Shown here: piece after piece, positions 11,945-24,945 of the stretch
How positions within the stretch are numbered: the first letter of the stretch is position 1
Layout of the letters: each line of letters opens with the position of its first letter
Source of the DNA: Pardosa pseudoannulata
Taxonomy: Eukaryota > Arthropoda > Arachnida > Araneae > Lycosidae
Direction: 5' to 3'
DNA: 64,000 nt
NCBI GenBank assembly: GCA_032207245.1
Contig: CM063504.1
Span: forward strand, 25,254,629 to 25,318,628
Notes under the pieces: model-generated
Database searches by the model: none
What the model saw: the letters and a program-made list of their open reading frames with translations, nothing else
What the model was told of the DNA's origin: nothing
Made by a program: the position numbers and the translations under genes

Positions 11945-12722
11945 TACTTTATTTTAAGTAAACTATGAGATGAACTTTTAAATTTGTTCACAACTATAAA
12001 AGATTATTTTTTTGCAAAATTAAACATTGTGCAATTTAACAAAAATTAAATCCACACTTTAAAATATATCTGTATCTGAAACACAAATATATGAAAATAC
12101 GATAATTTCGATGTCATCAGTATAAAAAATATGTACTCTTCATTTATCTCACATGTATCTGATTATCTTTATTAAGTCTACAACCTTTCTCGTTTTAAAA
12201 TTTGCTATATAAATGAGTAGACAGGGGAAATTTGTGAATTTCGAAAGTAACACAGAAAAATGTGTAAAACTCACTTCTATAAGATTTTCTAAATACATTT
12301 ATATGTGAAATAACTTAACTATACTTTTATGGTTGACATATTTCTATCATGATGCGTACAATTTGCCGTTATGACAGAAATTATTCGGCTTATATGAGAT
12401 CTGTTCTAGAGATGTTAGTCATATAGATAACACAACATCGAAATTATTCACGATTTCAAATATAAAGTAATTCCTAAAATACAAAATCAAAAACTTAGAG
12501 CTGAAATTGTAAAATAAGTTTAGTAAGAACGTATTTATTTATAGGCAAAATAAACAACACGTTTAATCAATATAGAATGAGCTTTTCTTTTAAAAAAATG
12601 TTCTCTTTTAAAACAAAATGTCTCTTGCAAAATATTTCTACATCGTTTAATATTTCATTTACGTTTTAAATAGTTTTACACGCAATTATTTCGTAAAAAC
12701 GAGAAATTTCATTTCACTATTG

Positions 12723-12906
12723 GGTTTGGTTTGGTTTTGGTTTGGACCGCTATGGTCTACTGTTTTGCATACGAGGGCTAATGAGACGGGACCTACTGCT
12801 TAAAGTCGATTCTGACCGGCTACGAACATCCATGCCATAGTGGGATTCGAACCCACAAACTCCGGTACCGACGGTCAGCCCCTAAACAATCGTCCAACTT
12901 TCGGCT
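12723..12906 (-). repeat. SINE-A copy
   Basis: The tail of several TTTGG units is at the left (plus view), and the tRNA-like head ends ACTTTCGGC at the right. Flanks TTCACTATTGGGTTT and TCCACTATTACGTTT are probably the remains of a target-site duplication. Confidence 0.85.
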
Positions 12907-13978
12907 CCACTATTACGTTTTATATAGCAAAATGTATGTAATAGAAACAAATTATATCCACCTTACAAGTTACTAACATCGTATAATTAAGTTTACCTAG
13001 TAATTATTTACAAAAACTAATGATACTTACTAAAACTAAAATGGTTCATTTTATTAAGAACAAAATAGTCGTGTTTATTTTTTAATAAAGATGCTGCTAT
13101 TAAGAAGATGAGAAATGTAAACTTTTATTCTGCTATTTCTAAGTGAAACAAAATTATTTTATTAATCTTTAGCTATAAAGGATATTGCATTATACTTCGA
13201 CTTTCTGTATGATTATATAATTGCGAATTAGAATATTATAAATTTCTAAATTATAATCAAAGGCTCAAGTGAATTTTTTTTTGAGCGAAAATCAAGCAGA
13301 AGTAAAAAAAACCCCAATGTTCTTGAAATAGTACCAGATTCCTGAACAATCGTAATACTGAGTATGAATTATAGAAATCTCAGTGATATAAATTCTAGTC
13401 CTCGTCCATCCACAAATTGTCATATGCTATTTTGGAATATTTATATGCTGACAAAAAATAAATGCTAAATAAACCATTTCACATCAAGAACTAAGGACTT
13501 CCAAAATCCCGGCTGTATTTGCATCTCAATATGACGTCATAATGACTTAATGAACGTTCTCGGTATCCGAAGCTTTCGAAATGCAGCTGCTATGAAACTT
13601 GATTATACTATTGCGACATTTCAATAGACGAAACGTAAAAAATAGTGCAAGATAAAAAAGCTTTTACCATATAATTTTTTAAATCTCTTCGGCATAGAAA
13701 ATTGATGACTTTACACTTGCTCTATGCGTAACATTTCTAGTAAAGCACACAAGTTGATATACGCAGCATCCGTGACTTCAAATTTGAAAATCTCCTAGCC
13801 TACTATCACCAGGTAGGTATAACTAAGAGAGTATAAATGAAATTTGATACCTTATAAACTTATTTATAAAAGAAATTAACATACAAATTTATTAATAAAA
13901 TATTCTCTATTCAGTCTCACCCTTTCTCTTTTATATATAATATTTTATACACATGTATATCTAACTATCTGTATATAA

Positions 13979-14001
13979 TAGATATATATATATATATATG
14001 A

Positions 14002-14079
<78 letters not shown>

Positions 14080-14112
14080 GTTTGTCTCTGTATGTATGAG
14101 AATGTATTCTTT

Positions 14113-14178
<66 letters not shown>
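13979..14178. repeat. (TA)n and (TG)n microsatellites
   Basis: About 90 bp of TA, a 40-bp spacer, then TA passing into TG. Open frames here translate the dinucleotides and are not genes. Confidence 0.95.
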
Positions 14179-14182
<4 letters not shown>

Positions 14183-14462
14183 GGGTGAATGGAAGCATGT
14201 ATGTTCGATATGCATTCCGAAACGGCTTCATCGATTGTATGAAGTTTCGTAAGGTGAATCTGCTGTTAACCCTTGAAAGGTTTTAAGCAGGGGAAATTGT
14301 TCTGATATTTTTTTTAACTTCCTTCCGGCTTGGAAACTATATAGTAATAATGTACCATTGTACAGTTTTTTTTAATAACTTGTTAAAATATTTTAAATCA
14401 TTAAATAATTTAATTCATGTGATAGTGTTTTAAATGTATCTTAAGATAATATCAGCTTTTCA

Positions 14463-14930
14463 GTGCTGCTGCCCATAAGCCTTTGATCACAAAGTCCAAC
14501 TGCGCTGTGGTGCAAAGCACATCGAAATTGGATGGTAGATCAGTGGAAACGGGTTTTTTGGAGTGACGAATCAAGGTTCACCCTTTACCGTTCGGATGGC
14601 AGGGTCTGGGTCTGGCGTCTGCCTGGAGAACTTCTCTTACCAGAATGCATTGTGCCAACAGTCAAGTTCGGCGGAGGTGGAGTTATGGACTGGGGGTATT
14701 TCTCCTGGTATGGACTGGGTCCCTTGGTCCCCATTCATGGTAAGCTCAAAGCTTTGGATGACAATGTGCTTCCTACATTGTGGCAGTTTTAAGGGTTGGA
14801 CCCCTGTTACTTTCAGAACGACAATGCAGTTGTCATGTTTCGAGGTTAACCAAGGCTTGGTATGGTTCCAATGGAGTTCATCGAATGAAATGGCCTTCCT
14901 AGAGCCCAGACTTGAATGATCATTTCAAAC
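14463..14930 (+). pseudogene. Tc1-like (Tcb1-type) transposase fragment
   Basis: Plus-strand reading with shifts gives AAAHKPLITKSN, then WKRVFWSDESRFTLYRSDGR, VWVWRLPGE, KFGGGGVM and GLGPLVP. A QNDNA block (second catalytic Asp) follows, and a WPS-stop-SPDLN block lies near 14893-14920. These are hallmark Tc1 DDE motifs, with the first Asp in WSDESRF. At least two frameshifts, stops at about 14791 and 14902, and loss of the N-terminal paired-type helices and of both inverted repeats show that it is dead. It abuts the left array of 500-bp repeats. Confidence 0.9.
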
Positions 14931-14959
14931 AATCTCTTAGCCTTTAAACCCGTGATGAT

Positions 14960-16390
14960 TGGTCTCGTATTAAAATTTATAAACAGAATCCAAATAGCAC
15001 ATTGAATAGTTCTGTTTCTTCTATAACGCTCCAATTAAAAATGTGGCCAAATGCTCATTTCTGCAAAGAAACTGTAAAATGAAATATTTGTAATTCTCTT
15101 TAAACTTAATGAAGTCTTCAATTTGCTGAGATAGTAAGTGCAGTGTAGTGTTTTTTTCCAGTTGTTTCACAGTGTGTAATTAAAACAAAATATATCGCGC
15201 ATGCCATTTTAAAGTACATGCACACATTCGAGTCCTTTTTTAATTTGAAAAATTTTTTTATGTACTCTAAAAATTTTACCTTTTATTAAACAGTTTTTTC
15301 CATCCTTCTAATGTATATAAAATGCCAAAAATAAACAGAAATACATTTCATACATACATCGAGATTTTGTAGTATAACGAACTCTAAAAATTAATTAGTT
15401 TTATGAAAGAAACATTGAAAATATCTCATATTTTTTATTGCGGTGAATCATTCTAAATACTTACTGTATTTCTATTCGTGTAGCCTGACTTATTATTAAA
15501 CTACAAGTAAAATCTAAATAACATATTGAATAGTTATATAAAAATGAAACCAATTATTGGTGATATAAAATGTGCATTCATGCAAAAAATCCTTAGAATA
15601 CATTATTTGTAATTCTTTTGAATTAAAGTATGTTTCATTTTTAGAGGTAGAAAGAGCTGTTTTTCTTTCTATTTTGGTCCAGAGTGTGTGGTTAGAAAAA
15701 GACTACATCTTCAATCATATTTGCCATTTTAATAGGCTTATGTAATGCGAATTTTAAACTTTTTTCTTTTATAATCTAAATATTTAATCTTTCTTCATAA
15801 AATTTTATTACCTCCTTATGTTTATTATACTCTAAATATGTAAACAGAAATAATACCTCAGGGACATAACTTCGGAATGAAAAAGATTAATATGCTTAAA
15901 AAAGTTATTTTTGACCAAACTAAAATATCGATTTTTTTATTAAGGTGAATCAATTCATACAATCCTCTCTGTATTTCCATTTATGTCAGTTAAGTGCTTA
16001 TATTAATGTTTTTCTTTTCAATATAACACACCGATTATAAATGTCATCAATGCTTGCTGATATCGAATATTTATTTCTGTGAGTAAATTAGAGAATTATT
16101 TTTAATTCATTTGAAAGATGTTTTTCATTTTAAGAAGTGGGAAAGGAAGTATTTTTCGTTTTAGTGTAATTATAAATATATCCTTCGAATCATCATTTTA
16201 ATGAACATATATAAATTTGAGTTTTTTAAAAACTTCCGTAATCTAAATATTTAATCTTCTCTCATACAGTTTATATTACTTTCCTCCTGTTCATTAGCCG
16301 ATAAAGATGTAAGAGGAAATAAGATTTCAGGGTCATGATTTCGGGATGGGAAAAGTTAACGAACTTGTAAAATAATTTGATTTAATCAAA
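14960..16390 (-). repeat. left array of diverged ~500-bp units (inverted relative to 18 kb)
   Basis: Roughly three units, recognised by recurring ATAATCTAAATATTTAATC (about 15772 and 16239, with a weaker copy at about 15263), a CAGGGACATAACTTCGG-like motif and AATTAAAAATGTG-like motifs. The reverse complement of each matches the array at 17.9-19.3 kb. No ORF. The unit family is unrecognised. Confidence 0.7.
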
Positions 16391-16399
16391 TTATTTTAA

Positions 16400-17426
16400 A
16401 CAAGAAAAGTATGTATGTATGTATATGTAATATATCAAAATTATTTAACTTTAATATTTCCTTAAAAACCTCATCTTTCCTATTCTAATTCCTTAACCCC
16501 TTCCGGTAAAATGACGAGTCTAGCTCGTCATTAGTTTTTCATTCCATACCGCACAATGGCTACACTAGTCATGCGATTAAAGTTACTGTTAAATATGATA
16601 GTTAATTTAGTTTTAAATTTCTAGTGTACTGAATTTGGCAACATTTTTATCACTTGTGAAAATCACAAGTCACTATTGCATATTGTTTACTTAGAATTTC
16701 TTGGTACAAGTCATTGCCAAATTAATGAGTCAGAATAAAAGAAAACCTACTAGAAATGCCGTGTGTGTTACAAGAATCAAATTAAAAGTGAGACTACTTG
16801 GCGGTGTAAACAATTAAGAATTCCTTTGCACTTTGTTTTGAAAAGTACCACTATCTTGAAGACTATTATCTGTATACCTTATTAATGTTTTGCTTTGATA
16901 TTTTCATAATTTTACTGTTCCTGATATTATTTAACACTATGTAAAAAGTGGATTTTAATTAAGAATATGTAAGAATTGTAAAATGAAACAAGTTTTTTAA
17001 ATAAAAATTAAATGGTTATTTCATGCACACCTTTTCATTATTAAATCATACCGGAAGGGGTTAACACCTTTTTCCCAGCCTCTAAATGTCTTAATCAAAG
17101 GAGCGTTCTCGACTTAAAATTCGTTCGATACATTTCCCAAAGCTTTCTATCTTATAGATGTAAATTTTCAGTCTATCCAACACGTTTCCCAGCTGCGCCG
17201 GCAAATGGCTCCCCGTTTCTCCTGATCTTACTCTTAAATTCGCTGAGTAAGTGGGAAAATTCTATCTTCGCTTTTTGGGTGCACCTCTGTTCGAGCAGAG
17301 TGATTTTTGTGTTTTTCTCTTGTCTGTCGTTGTCTAATATAGATGTCCGTTTTAGCAACTCTGAAAACATTTTAATTAAACTTCAGCTGTTCTCTTCAAC
17401 GTTCTTTCTCCTTGTGCAGCAATTTT

Positions 17427-17440
<14 letters not shown>
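16400..17440 (+). repeat. repeat R, copy 1 (interrupted by a TTAA element)
   Basis: Starts at TAATATATCAAAATTATT and is broken at 16493-17064. It then resumes TTTTTCCCAGCCTC, CTTAATCAAAGGAGCG, GGTGCACCTCTGTTCGAGCA and CTTGTCTGTCGTTG, and leads into CT, CA and TA repeats. Two more copies lie at 61.8-63.3 kb. It has no coding capacity that I recognise and is always next to TA/TG microsatellites. Confidence 0.75.
16493..17064. mobile_element. TTAA-flanked piggyBac-like element (family 2)
   Basis: TTAA, then CCCCTTCCGGTAAAATGA; at the right TCATACCGGAAGGGG and TTAA. It is 572 bp with no ORF. It is inserted in repeat R, and the copy of R at 62.2 kb lacks it and retains a single TTAA-containing site. 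Confidence 0.8.
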
Positions 17441-17458
<18 letters not shown>

Positions 17459-17467
17459 AAAAAACAC

Positions 17468-17537
<70 letters not shown>
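17468..17537. repeat. (TA)n microsatellite
   Basis: About 70 bp of TA preceded by (CT)n at 17430-17448 and CACACA. It forms the right end of repeat R copy 1. Confidence 0.95.
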
Positions 17538-17540
<3 letters not shown>

Positions 17541-17879
17541 AAAAGTAAACTATCGTAGGTATTTTGTATGAAACCCCAAATAGGGACCGAGAAAATTCTC
17601 AGTTTTCAAGTCTTAAGTCAAGGGCAAAAAACCCCGCACCCTTTTGCTTTATTTTTTTAGCCCCAAACCCAAAGTGACCACTAGGGCTACAGTTCAAACG
17701 TCATCTTATCTGACTCCTCAGTTTGTCCTGTCCCTATAAAGAAGTGGGAACCAGGATTCTCCCGTTTTGCTAATAAAGGTCTTTGTCTAAAATGGTGTCA
17801 ATTTTATGGGCCATGACTTCAACCACCCATCGTGAAGTCCATCTTATTGCATATAAATATACATATATATTCCATTTTG

Positions 17880-19260
17880 TTGGAACGAAATGCTTCAAAC
17901 AATAATTGTAATTTTTACACTTTGAATTCAGACATTTTGTATAGTTCTGTATTTTATGTTAAATCTGCTATTCAGTAGCATATAATTGCACCTTCTGAAT
18001 TATTTAAACCCATGAATGGTATTAGAAATAACGAAACAAAATAAGTTACTACATAAACAAGAAAAAATACGTAAATTTGGCTCCCACTCTAAATAAAACC
18101 TAAACTATTCAAGTCATTCGAATTAAAATTTTGAAAATTACTAGGTTTGTTTGAAATATTTATCTGCAACAATTTGAAAATACTTATAGCTTAAAAGTCT
18201 TGTTTAAAATAGTTATTTAAGGTCTGTCAACTTTTCCTATTTCGAATGAATGCTTCTGAGATCTAATCTCTGTTTACATCTATAGCGCATAATAAACATG
18301 TGAAGAATGAAGTATATTATACAGGTTGAATAGATTTTTAGATTAAAGAAGAAAAAAGGTTTAAAAGAGCTCAAATTTGCATTGCGAGTCAAGGGATGTA
18401 TTTCCTAATTGCACACTCTGGCGTAGAAAAATAGTGCATTTCCTACTTCTCAGAATAGATGGCATCTTTTATTTAATTCAAAGAAATTTGAAATGATTCA
18501 TTTCACGGGAAGTGGGCATTGTATGCTCGCAGAAATTGGTCACACTTTTAATTGGTACGTTATTTGAAACGCAAAACTATTCAAGTTTCTTGAATTTAGA
18601 GTTCTTTTTTGTAGTTTAGTAGCAGGTCAACTGTCACGGGTGGAAATTACAGGGAGTGCTTGAAATGTTCTCTGTAAAAAAGAAATAAAAAAGGAGATTG
18701 TAAAGTCTCTAGTTTAAAAAATAATTTAATATTTAGTTAACCTTTTCTATCCCGCATTCATGTCCCTGAGATCTTATTTCTGTTTAAATATTTAGCATAC
18801 AGTAAACACCAGGAGAATGAAACATATACAATAGGGAAAGATTATATTTTTAGATTACAAAAGAAAAAGGATTAACAAAAGCTAAAATTTATATGGCATT
18901 TCTTGAGATTTTTTCCTAACTGCCCATTATGGCACAGAAAAATAGCGTACTTCCTATTTCTTAAAATAGAAGACATCACCATTTCAAAGAAATTCGAAAT
19001 GAATGAACTTGAAAACTTTTTTATTCATGTCGCAGGCTACTCACAGGAAGTGCCCATTCTATGTTCTCAGAAATTTTTCATATATTTAATAGATGAATTC
19101 TTTTTCATGAAATTATTCAAGATATTTAATTTTATATTCTGATTGTAGTTTAGTAACAGGTCAATAATCCCGAGTGTAATTTAAAGTGAGTGTTTGAAAT
19201 TTTTCATTGCAACAGAAATAAAAAAAAGTAAAAGTAAATTATACCTAAAAATTTATTTTT
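17880..19260 (+). repeat. right array of diverged ~500-bp units
   Basis: Two to three units with recurring TTTTTAGATTA (about 18338 and 18853), TCCCTGAGATCTTATTTCTG-like and GTAGTTTAGTARCAGGTCAA motifs, spaced about 515 bp apart. The sequence is inverted relative to the array at 15.0-16.4 kb. Confidence 0.7.
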
Positions 19261-19919
19261 AAAAATCATTTTTTCTCTTATTAATATTTATAACAAAAAA
19301 CTAAGTTGTGTGTTTGTTTTTAAATTGTTTCAACGAAACATTTCAAAATATCCTTGTACTTCCCCGAATTTTTATTCAAATGACTTGAATAGTTTACTTT
19401 TTAATAAGTTTGGGAACCGAATTTACGTTATGAAATGCTATTTACTCTTCGTTGATTCTAAAAACATTCATAGCTTCAAATGATTCAAAAAGTGTAATAA
19501 TCACATACTACTGAATAACCGATTTAAACTAAAAAATTGAAAATGGGTTTTATAATATATAAACAAAGAAACTTGGTAAAATAAAGAAAAATCTTTCATT
19601 CAGAATTATTTTTGAATTCATTGTACTAAGCAAAGGAGGCATTAGGAGTACGAAAAATTTCAACGAAAATACTCATTTAAACAAAGTATTTAAGATATTT
19701 TTAAGTTTTAGTGTTACTACTGTATGTACGTACAATACGTACGTAAAGCTTTAATTTTGAAACCTTAAGCAATTTATGACCGAGTCAATATTTGTACTTT
19801 CTATCTTAAATACCAGTTATTATGGATTGCTCAGAGTAAAACAAATATGAAATATAATATTGAATATTAATTAGTGATCATTTTATACATCACAGGAGAC
19901 CATGTTTTCATAAAATATA

Positions 19920-20350
19920 TATTTTCGTTATATAGTGTTCAAATTGTAATAAAAATAGGAGGAACTAAACTAGATGCTGTTATAGACTTCAATACAGTGT
20001 TTCAAGTCTACGACTGAAAGTTTTTTTAATTATGCCTCACAACTTTAATACACGCTACATTAAAATTTTTCGTTATATAGAGTGTAAATTGCAATACAAA
20101 AAAGTGCACAACTAGATGTTATAATAGTCCGAAATACAAATTTACGGCCAGTTGTACATTTTACGGCCAGTTGTTTTTGAATTATGTTCACACACCATTA
20201 ATGTACTTTATATTGAAAGTTTTCCCTGTGTAGCGTTCAAATTGCAATGAAAAGAGAAGAAGTAGAATTAGATGTTATCTTAGTTTTAAATACAAGATTT
20301 CGACCTTAATTGGCAATTGTTAAGTGTAACTGTTTTTCAATTAAGCACCA
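19920..20350. repeat. three diverged ~145-bp tandem units
   Basis: CGTTATATAGTGTTCAAATTG (19926), CGTTATATAGAGTGTAAATTG (20071) and a TGTGTAGCGTTCAAATTGC variant (about 20235) open successive units. A single related unit occurs near 41095-41190. The second unit also carries a doubled TTTACGGCCAGTTGT. Confidence 0.65.
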
Positions 20351-20354
20351 CAGC

Positions 20355-20692
20355 GTAATTACTCGTTATGATACCTACAGAAAACAATATAGTTATGAAA
20401 TTTATGATAGATTTGGGATACCAATTATTGTCAGGGTAATAAAGGGTAGCAGTATCAGATGGCTACTAGATCATTTTAGATATAATGACTCAAACCTAAC
20501 TAAATTGACTTTTTTAAATATTGAGGTTACAGAAAAAAGAGGATGCCCTCCTCCTACCAGGTTAGTTGATTCTGTTGAGAGAGATCTTAAAGGTCTGGGA
20601 GTTAACCGATGGTAATCTTTTATTCCAAATAGAATCAAATGGAAGAGACTGACAGAGATGGCCTGGCCTGTGACAGGCTGTAATTCTGAGTA

Positions 20693-20693
<1 letters not shown>
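20355..20693 (+). pseudogene. non-LTR retrotransposon ORF2 C-terminal remnant
   Basis: The plus frame reads IRWLLDHFRYNDSNLTK, KRGCPPPTRLVDSVERDLKG and LGVNRW. A TAA at 20613 follows, then in the same frame IKWKRLTEMAWPVTGCNSE and a terminal TAA at 20691. RxRWLGH, GRPPxRWxDSVExDLKxLGV and Wxxxxxx(D/N)RxxWxxLxxxA are typical C-terminal blocks after the reverse transcriptase of arthropod LINEs. The internal stop and loss of everything upstream make it a dead 5'-truncated copy. It is followed directly by a TA microsatellite. Confidence 0.75.

Positions 20694-20694
<1 letters not shown>

Positions 20695-20748
<54 letters not shown>
20695..20748. repeat. (TA)n microsatellite
   Basis: About 50 bp, directly after the retrotransposon remnant, perhaps grown from its 3' tail. 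Confidence 0.95.
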
Positions 20749-21789
20749 GTTTTTGAGTGCCTGTATGTACAACAGGAAAGTTATTTGATATGTCCTCCGC
20801 CTTTGTAAATGCTTTTCAGTATTACAGTCTTGATCGGATCAAATCTTATGATAAAATTGATACCAAAGTAAACTTACAACTAAAAAAATAAGAAAACAAA
20901 GAAACAAAGTAAAGGAAACAAAATAAAGAGAGTTGGTAATTGTGCGAAGATCAACTTTTATTTATCAATTACTAAACTGAAGTTGGTCAGTACTTTTAAA
21001 AATATTTCAGTATTTGGGTCAGTAATTTTACAATTTTGGTCTGTATCTATATTTTAAGCGTCTGGCTAGCTCTCAACCCTGATTACCAAAAATACTTTTG
21101 ACCGTAAAAGGTCGAATAATTGTATTTAAGATTATTATTAGACCCTTTTTCCTAGTAAAATACTGAACTTAAATAAATACGTAGGTCAGTCAAAAAGCTT
21201 GTTGTCCACCTTAATAAAAATTTCCCGCGAAAAGTTATTTTGATGAAACTTTTTGACAACATTTCAGATCTTTTTCTTGTATTGTGTGACGTAGTGGTTT
21301 TCACCAATAATTTCAGCTTGTCTGATAATCAGTCATAATCATATCTCGAAAGCAACAACAGGCGTACAAATTCGAAAAGTATGCATTGCTTTTTTTTGTG
21401 TGTGTGGCCAAATAGGTGCAACTACCCTGATTTTTTTTTAATTTGAGAAAAAATTAAATTGTCTTTTGTAATTTCTCGTGCTTTATTAACACAATGCTTG
21501 CACTCTATTATCTTAGTGATTTGTTATAAATTTTTATACCTACAAACTTAATCCTTTTTGGAAAATGCAAAACACCTGATACTTTTAAAGATAAAAATTT
21601 AGAAATGAAGATTTTAAAGGCTCAGAAATTCTCAGATTCATTACAATGTGCAAGTTTAAAATTAAGGAGAAGAGTACCTTTCGAGCTGAAAAGTGTTTAT
21701 TATTAAGCCTATATTTGATTTAACATGAAATGAAAAGCGTTCTGTTAAGAATAAAAATTCTCCTAGATTATTTTAAGGGTTACACTATA

Positions 21790-22128
21790 TAAAAATGATT
21801 TAGTTTTATCATAGATGGCAATATAAAAACAGAAAATCTATACATCAAGTGAAAAAAATAGACATCCACTCACCCGCAAAATAACTTAAAATTTGTAAAT
21901 TAGAAGTTTTTTTATATAAATAGAAGCTCATTGTCAGATCATGATTATTCTGTGAATCTCATTTATATTAATTTGAAAATATACTAAATTTAATAGCTAG
22001 ATAATAGTTCTTTTTATTTTCAGATTCTTGACAGTTAATTGATCTTTAACTTTTTAAATCTTAGATGCGTTTAAAATTTTAGGTTTACAGAATAAAACAT
22101 TTTCCTTAAATATGATATTAAAATTTAA

Positions 22129-22198
<70 letters not shown>

Positions 22199-22239
22199 TT
22201 CAAAAGTTGTCTTGAGGGTAAGCAATTTTTTTCATTTGT

Positions 22240-22240
<1 letters not shown>
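21790..22240. repeat. interspersed repeat shared with 28.2 kb
   Basis: Blocks ATCTATACATCAAGTGAAAA, TCTTGACAGTTAATTGAT, CTTTTTAAATCTTAGA and CATTTCAAAAGTTGTCTT recur in the same order at 28240-28590. A short related piece is at 58190-58280. The copy is interrupted by TA repeats at 22135. Family unknown. Confidence 0.6.
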
Positions 22241-22286
<46 letters not shown>

Positions 22287-22287
22287 T
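22135..22287. repeat. two (TA)n microsatellites
   Basis: TA tracts at about 22135-22191 and 22242-22287, separated by the end of the neighbouring interspersed repeat. Confidence 0.95.
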
Positions 22288-22850
22288 TGTTTGAAAAAAA
22301 TACTACTTAATATATCAAAGCTAAGTTATTTTTCAAAGCTAGAATGCTTATTAAGGACAAATAAAAATACTCATTCTAAAAAGGGCAGAATTGTGTTTTA
22401 AAAAATCGAAAAAAATTGTTATAATAAATATAAGTGGGAGTTTCAACATCCTTAAACAACCGACTGGAGAACAATTTTTAAAAGTAATTTGCTTCAATAC
22501 CTCAAAAATATAAATGGAATGAATGCAATTTTTAATTATGAAAGAATTTACCCAGGTTTTGAAAAGTTGTTATTGAATATGCAGTGAAGGATAAGAAAAA
22601 GGAGGGGATCATAATCAAAATCAGAAAACCCTTTTTAAAGTTAGAACAGCTATTTATGCACGTGGTTGCAATTTTATAAATAATCTTTTTATGTAAAATA
22701 TAACATTCCACGTATATTTTAAGCTATTAAGGTCGTATAAAACCTTAAATATATTATTACAGCAGTCTTGATAAATATTTGTAAAATAGACAGTGAAAAC
22801 GATATAGAAGATTGTCAAGCATTTGAGAAGGTTCATAAACTTTTCTTTGG

Positions 22851-23026
22851 ATTGGTTTGGTTTGATTAGGAGAGCTACGGTCTACTTTTTGCAACACGAG
22901 GACTAATGAGACCGGGACCTACAGCTTAAAGCCGATTCCGAACGGCTACGAACATCCATGTGAAGGTGGGATTCGAACTCCCGAACTCCGGTACCGAAGG
23001 CCAGCACCCTAATCAATCGTCCATGA
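22851..23026 (-). repeat. SINE-A copy with TSD
   Basis: Flanked by AAACTTTTCTTTGG (22837-22850) and AAACTTCTCTTTGG (about 23027-23039), a target-site duplication with one mismatch. The tRNA-like head has a damaged B-box (TTCGAACTC). Confidence 0.85.
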
Positions 23027-23445
23027 AACTTCTCTTTGGCAATGGAATGTTTTAAATTTACTTTCAAACTGTAGTTTTGAAATGACGGTACATATTAGGT
23101 AAATTTCATGAAAATGCATGTAATAGTTCAAGAATAATCATGCATGGAAGAAAAAAAAACACCTTTCCAAAGAAATTATTTAATATAAATAGGATTATAC
23201 ATTTTCACTGTAAATCTATAAATCATTAAATTTTCAAAAAATGCTTTCATAAGCTGTATTTTTTTTAACTGAATAAAAATAATATTCATCATTCACAATA
23301 TAGTGTTTACAACTCACAATATAGGTTTAATTTTTCATCATTATTTTTTTCCTGTAGAATGGATGTATTGAAAAGTTTAAGGGTGTTGAGACGCCATAAA
23401 TATCCACCACGAAGAATAGTCTAACCAAAAAAAATGACTAGTTAT

Positions 23446-24388
23446 TTAAGGTATCCGTCTACGTTAAAAACGTCATTTTTTGCCAAAAATCATAATTTTT
23501 TTAATTTTTCTATTGTAAAATTTCAACTTTCAGGCTTCTAAATCTGTTTTTGTTTTGTCTCTACGGCATTTTAAAGAAAAGTTATAGCTGTTTAAACATC
23601 AGTGACTACTGTCAAAACAAAACGGAAGTAGCAATTTTGGAACCGGAAGCTGTGAATTTAAAGCCTTTTAAAGAGCACTTTTTGGACAAAACTTTTTAAA
23701 TTTTCATGAAGATTAGTTTATACATTTTTCTAGTATTTTTAATAATTAGCAACTTGGCAATTAGAAAGTTTTGAAATAAGAAAGTGTGGGGAATTTTAAA
23801 CATGTATTTTAATTTTTTAATAGTTAAAATTGCTTTCATAAACTTCAAATGCGTTTTCCTCAGAACACTATTTTTAATAAAATGTTGAAACTTGAAATGT
23901 GGTTTCTCAAAAAGTTCTTAAAATATTTTGTTGAAAATTATTATGAAGGCTTTTGATAGTATTTACTAGTAAATGACCTAAAAATTTTAAATTTGGATAA
24001 TTTTTAATACTGTTACACTCATATATAAAGGTAATGAAAATTCGTTAAAAATTCAATGTGTATGATTTTGAAGGAACAAAATTGTTTACCAAATGTAAAA
24101 TAAGCAAAGATTTTAGGTGATTCACTAGTCTAGTGTATAAGAAATGTGTTGCATAAAAAATTATTAAAATAATTTAATTTAATATAAAAATTAGACCTTT
24201 TAAAAAAATCCGATTTTTTAACTAAATTTTCTTCATTTATTAGAAATTTTATAAAAACTTCTCCAGGAATAAATTTTTTAAGTGAAAATCGCTATGATAA
24301 TATAAAAAATAAATCTAAAAATGCAAAAACATGGACTAGTTTTTACGTTTAAAGAAAAAAGTTCTTAGAACATAGACGGATACCTTAA
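23446..24388. mobile_element. TTAA-flanked element (family 3), 943 bp
   Basis: TTAA then GGTATCCGTCTACGTT at the left; AACATAGACGGATACC then TTAA at the right. It is AT-rich inside with no ORF. A second, truncated copy lies 560 bp away. Confidence 0.75.
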
Positions 24389-24945
24389 AATGCATAGTCA
24401 CCAAGTTTTTTTTTCTATTGAAAAAAGGATTTTTTTTATCAACATCGTTAACAGATAATTATTACGACTAATATGTATCAAGAATTAGGATAAAAAATTT
24501 CAATTATTTCTCTTTTAATTTCTTTAAATAAAAAGCTACAACTTTTGAATACTAAACGATTACCTATTCTTAAAAATTTCAGAAAATATAGTCAACATAC
24601 TGTGTTCAAATTTTGTTTTGTTTTCCTACAAGATCTAAAAAAAAAAAAAGAGAAGGATTTGTCATAATTCCTTTCTCAGTATTTTTTCCTGGTTATTCAC
24701 GAAATAACTTTAATTGAAATATGTCTGGTAAATACCGAAGTGTAAATTAAACATGCTCCAGTATTTAGCAAGCAAATTTAAACCTGGTAAAACCTTAAAG
24801 TGTAAATTAAAAGACTTAATGTTGTTGCAAATATATTTTTTAAGATGATGATATAATGAAATAACGTATCGCATTTCTAATCCTTTTTATGACGAATTTG
24901 TGTACGTATGCAAGCAAAAGTATGGATGTATGTATAAGTATATAT

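Noticed and set aside
13965..14286. Open frames of repeated Tyr-Ile or Val-Cys
   Set aside because: They are translations of (TA)n and (TG)n microsatellites; the same applies at 17.5, 61.6 and 62.9-63.1 kb.
21180..21420. Mariner 5' end (GGTCAGTCAAAAAGCTTG)
   Set aside because: No matching inverted terminus and no transposase sequence downstream.
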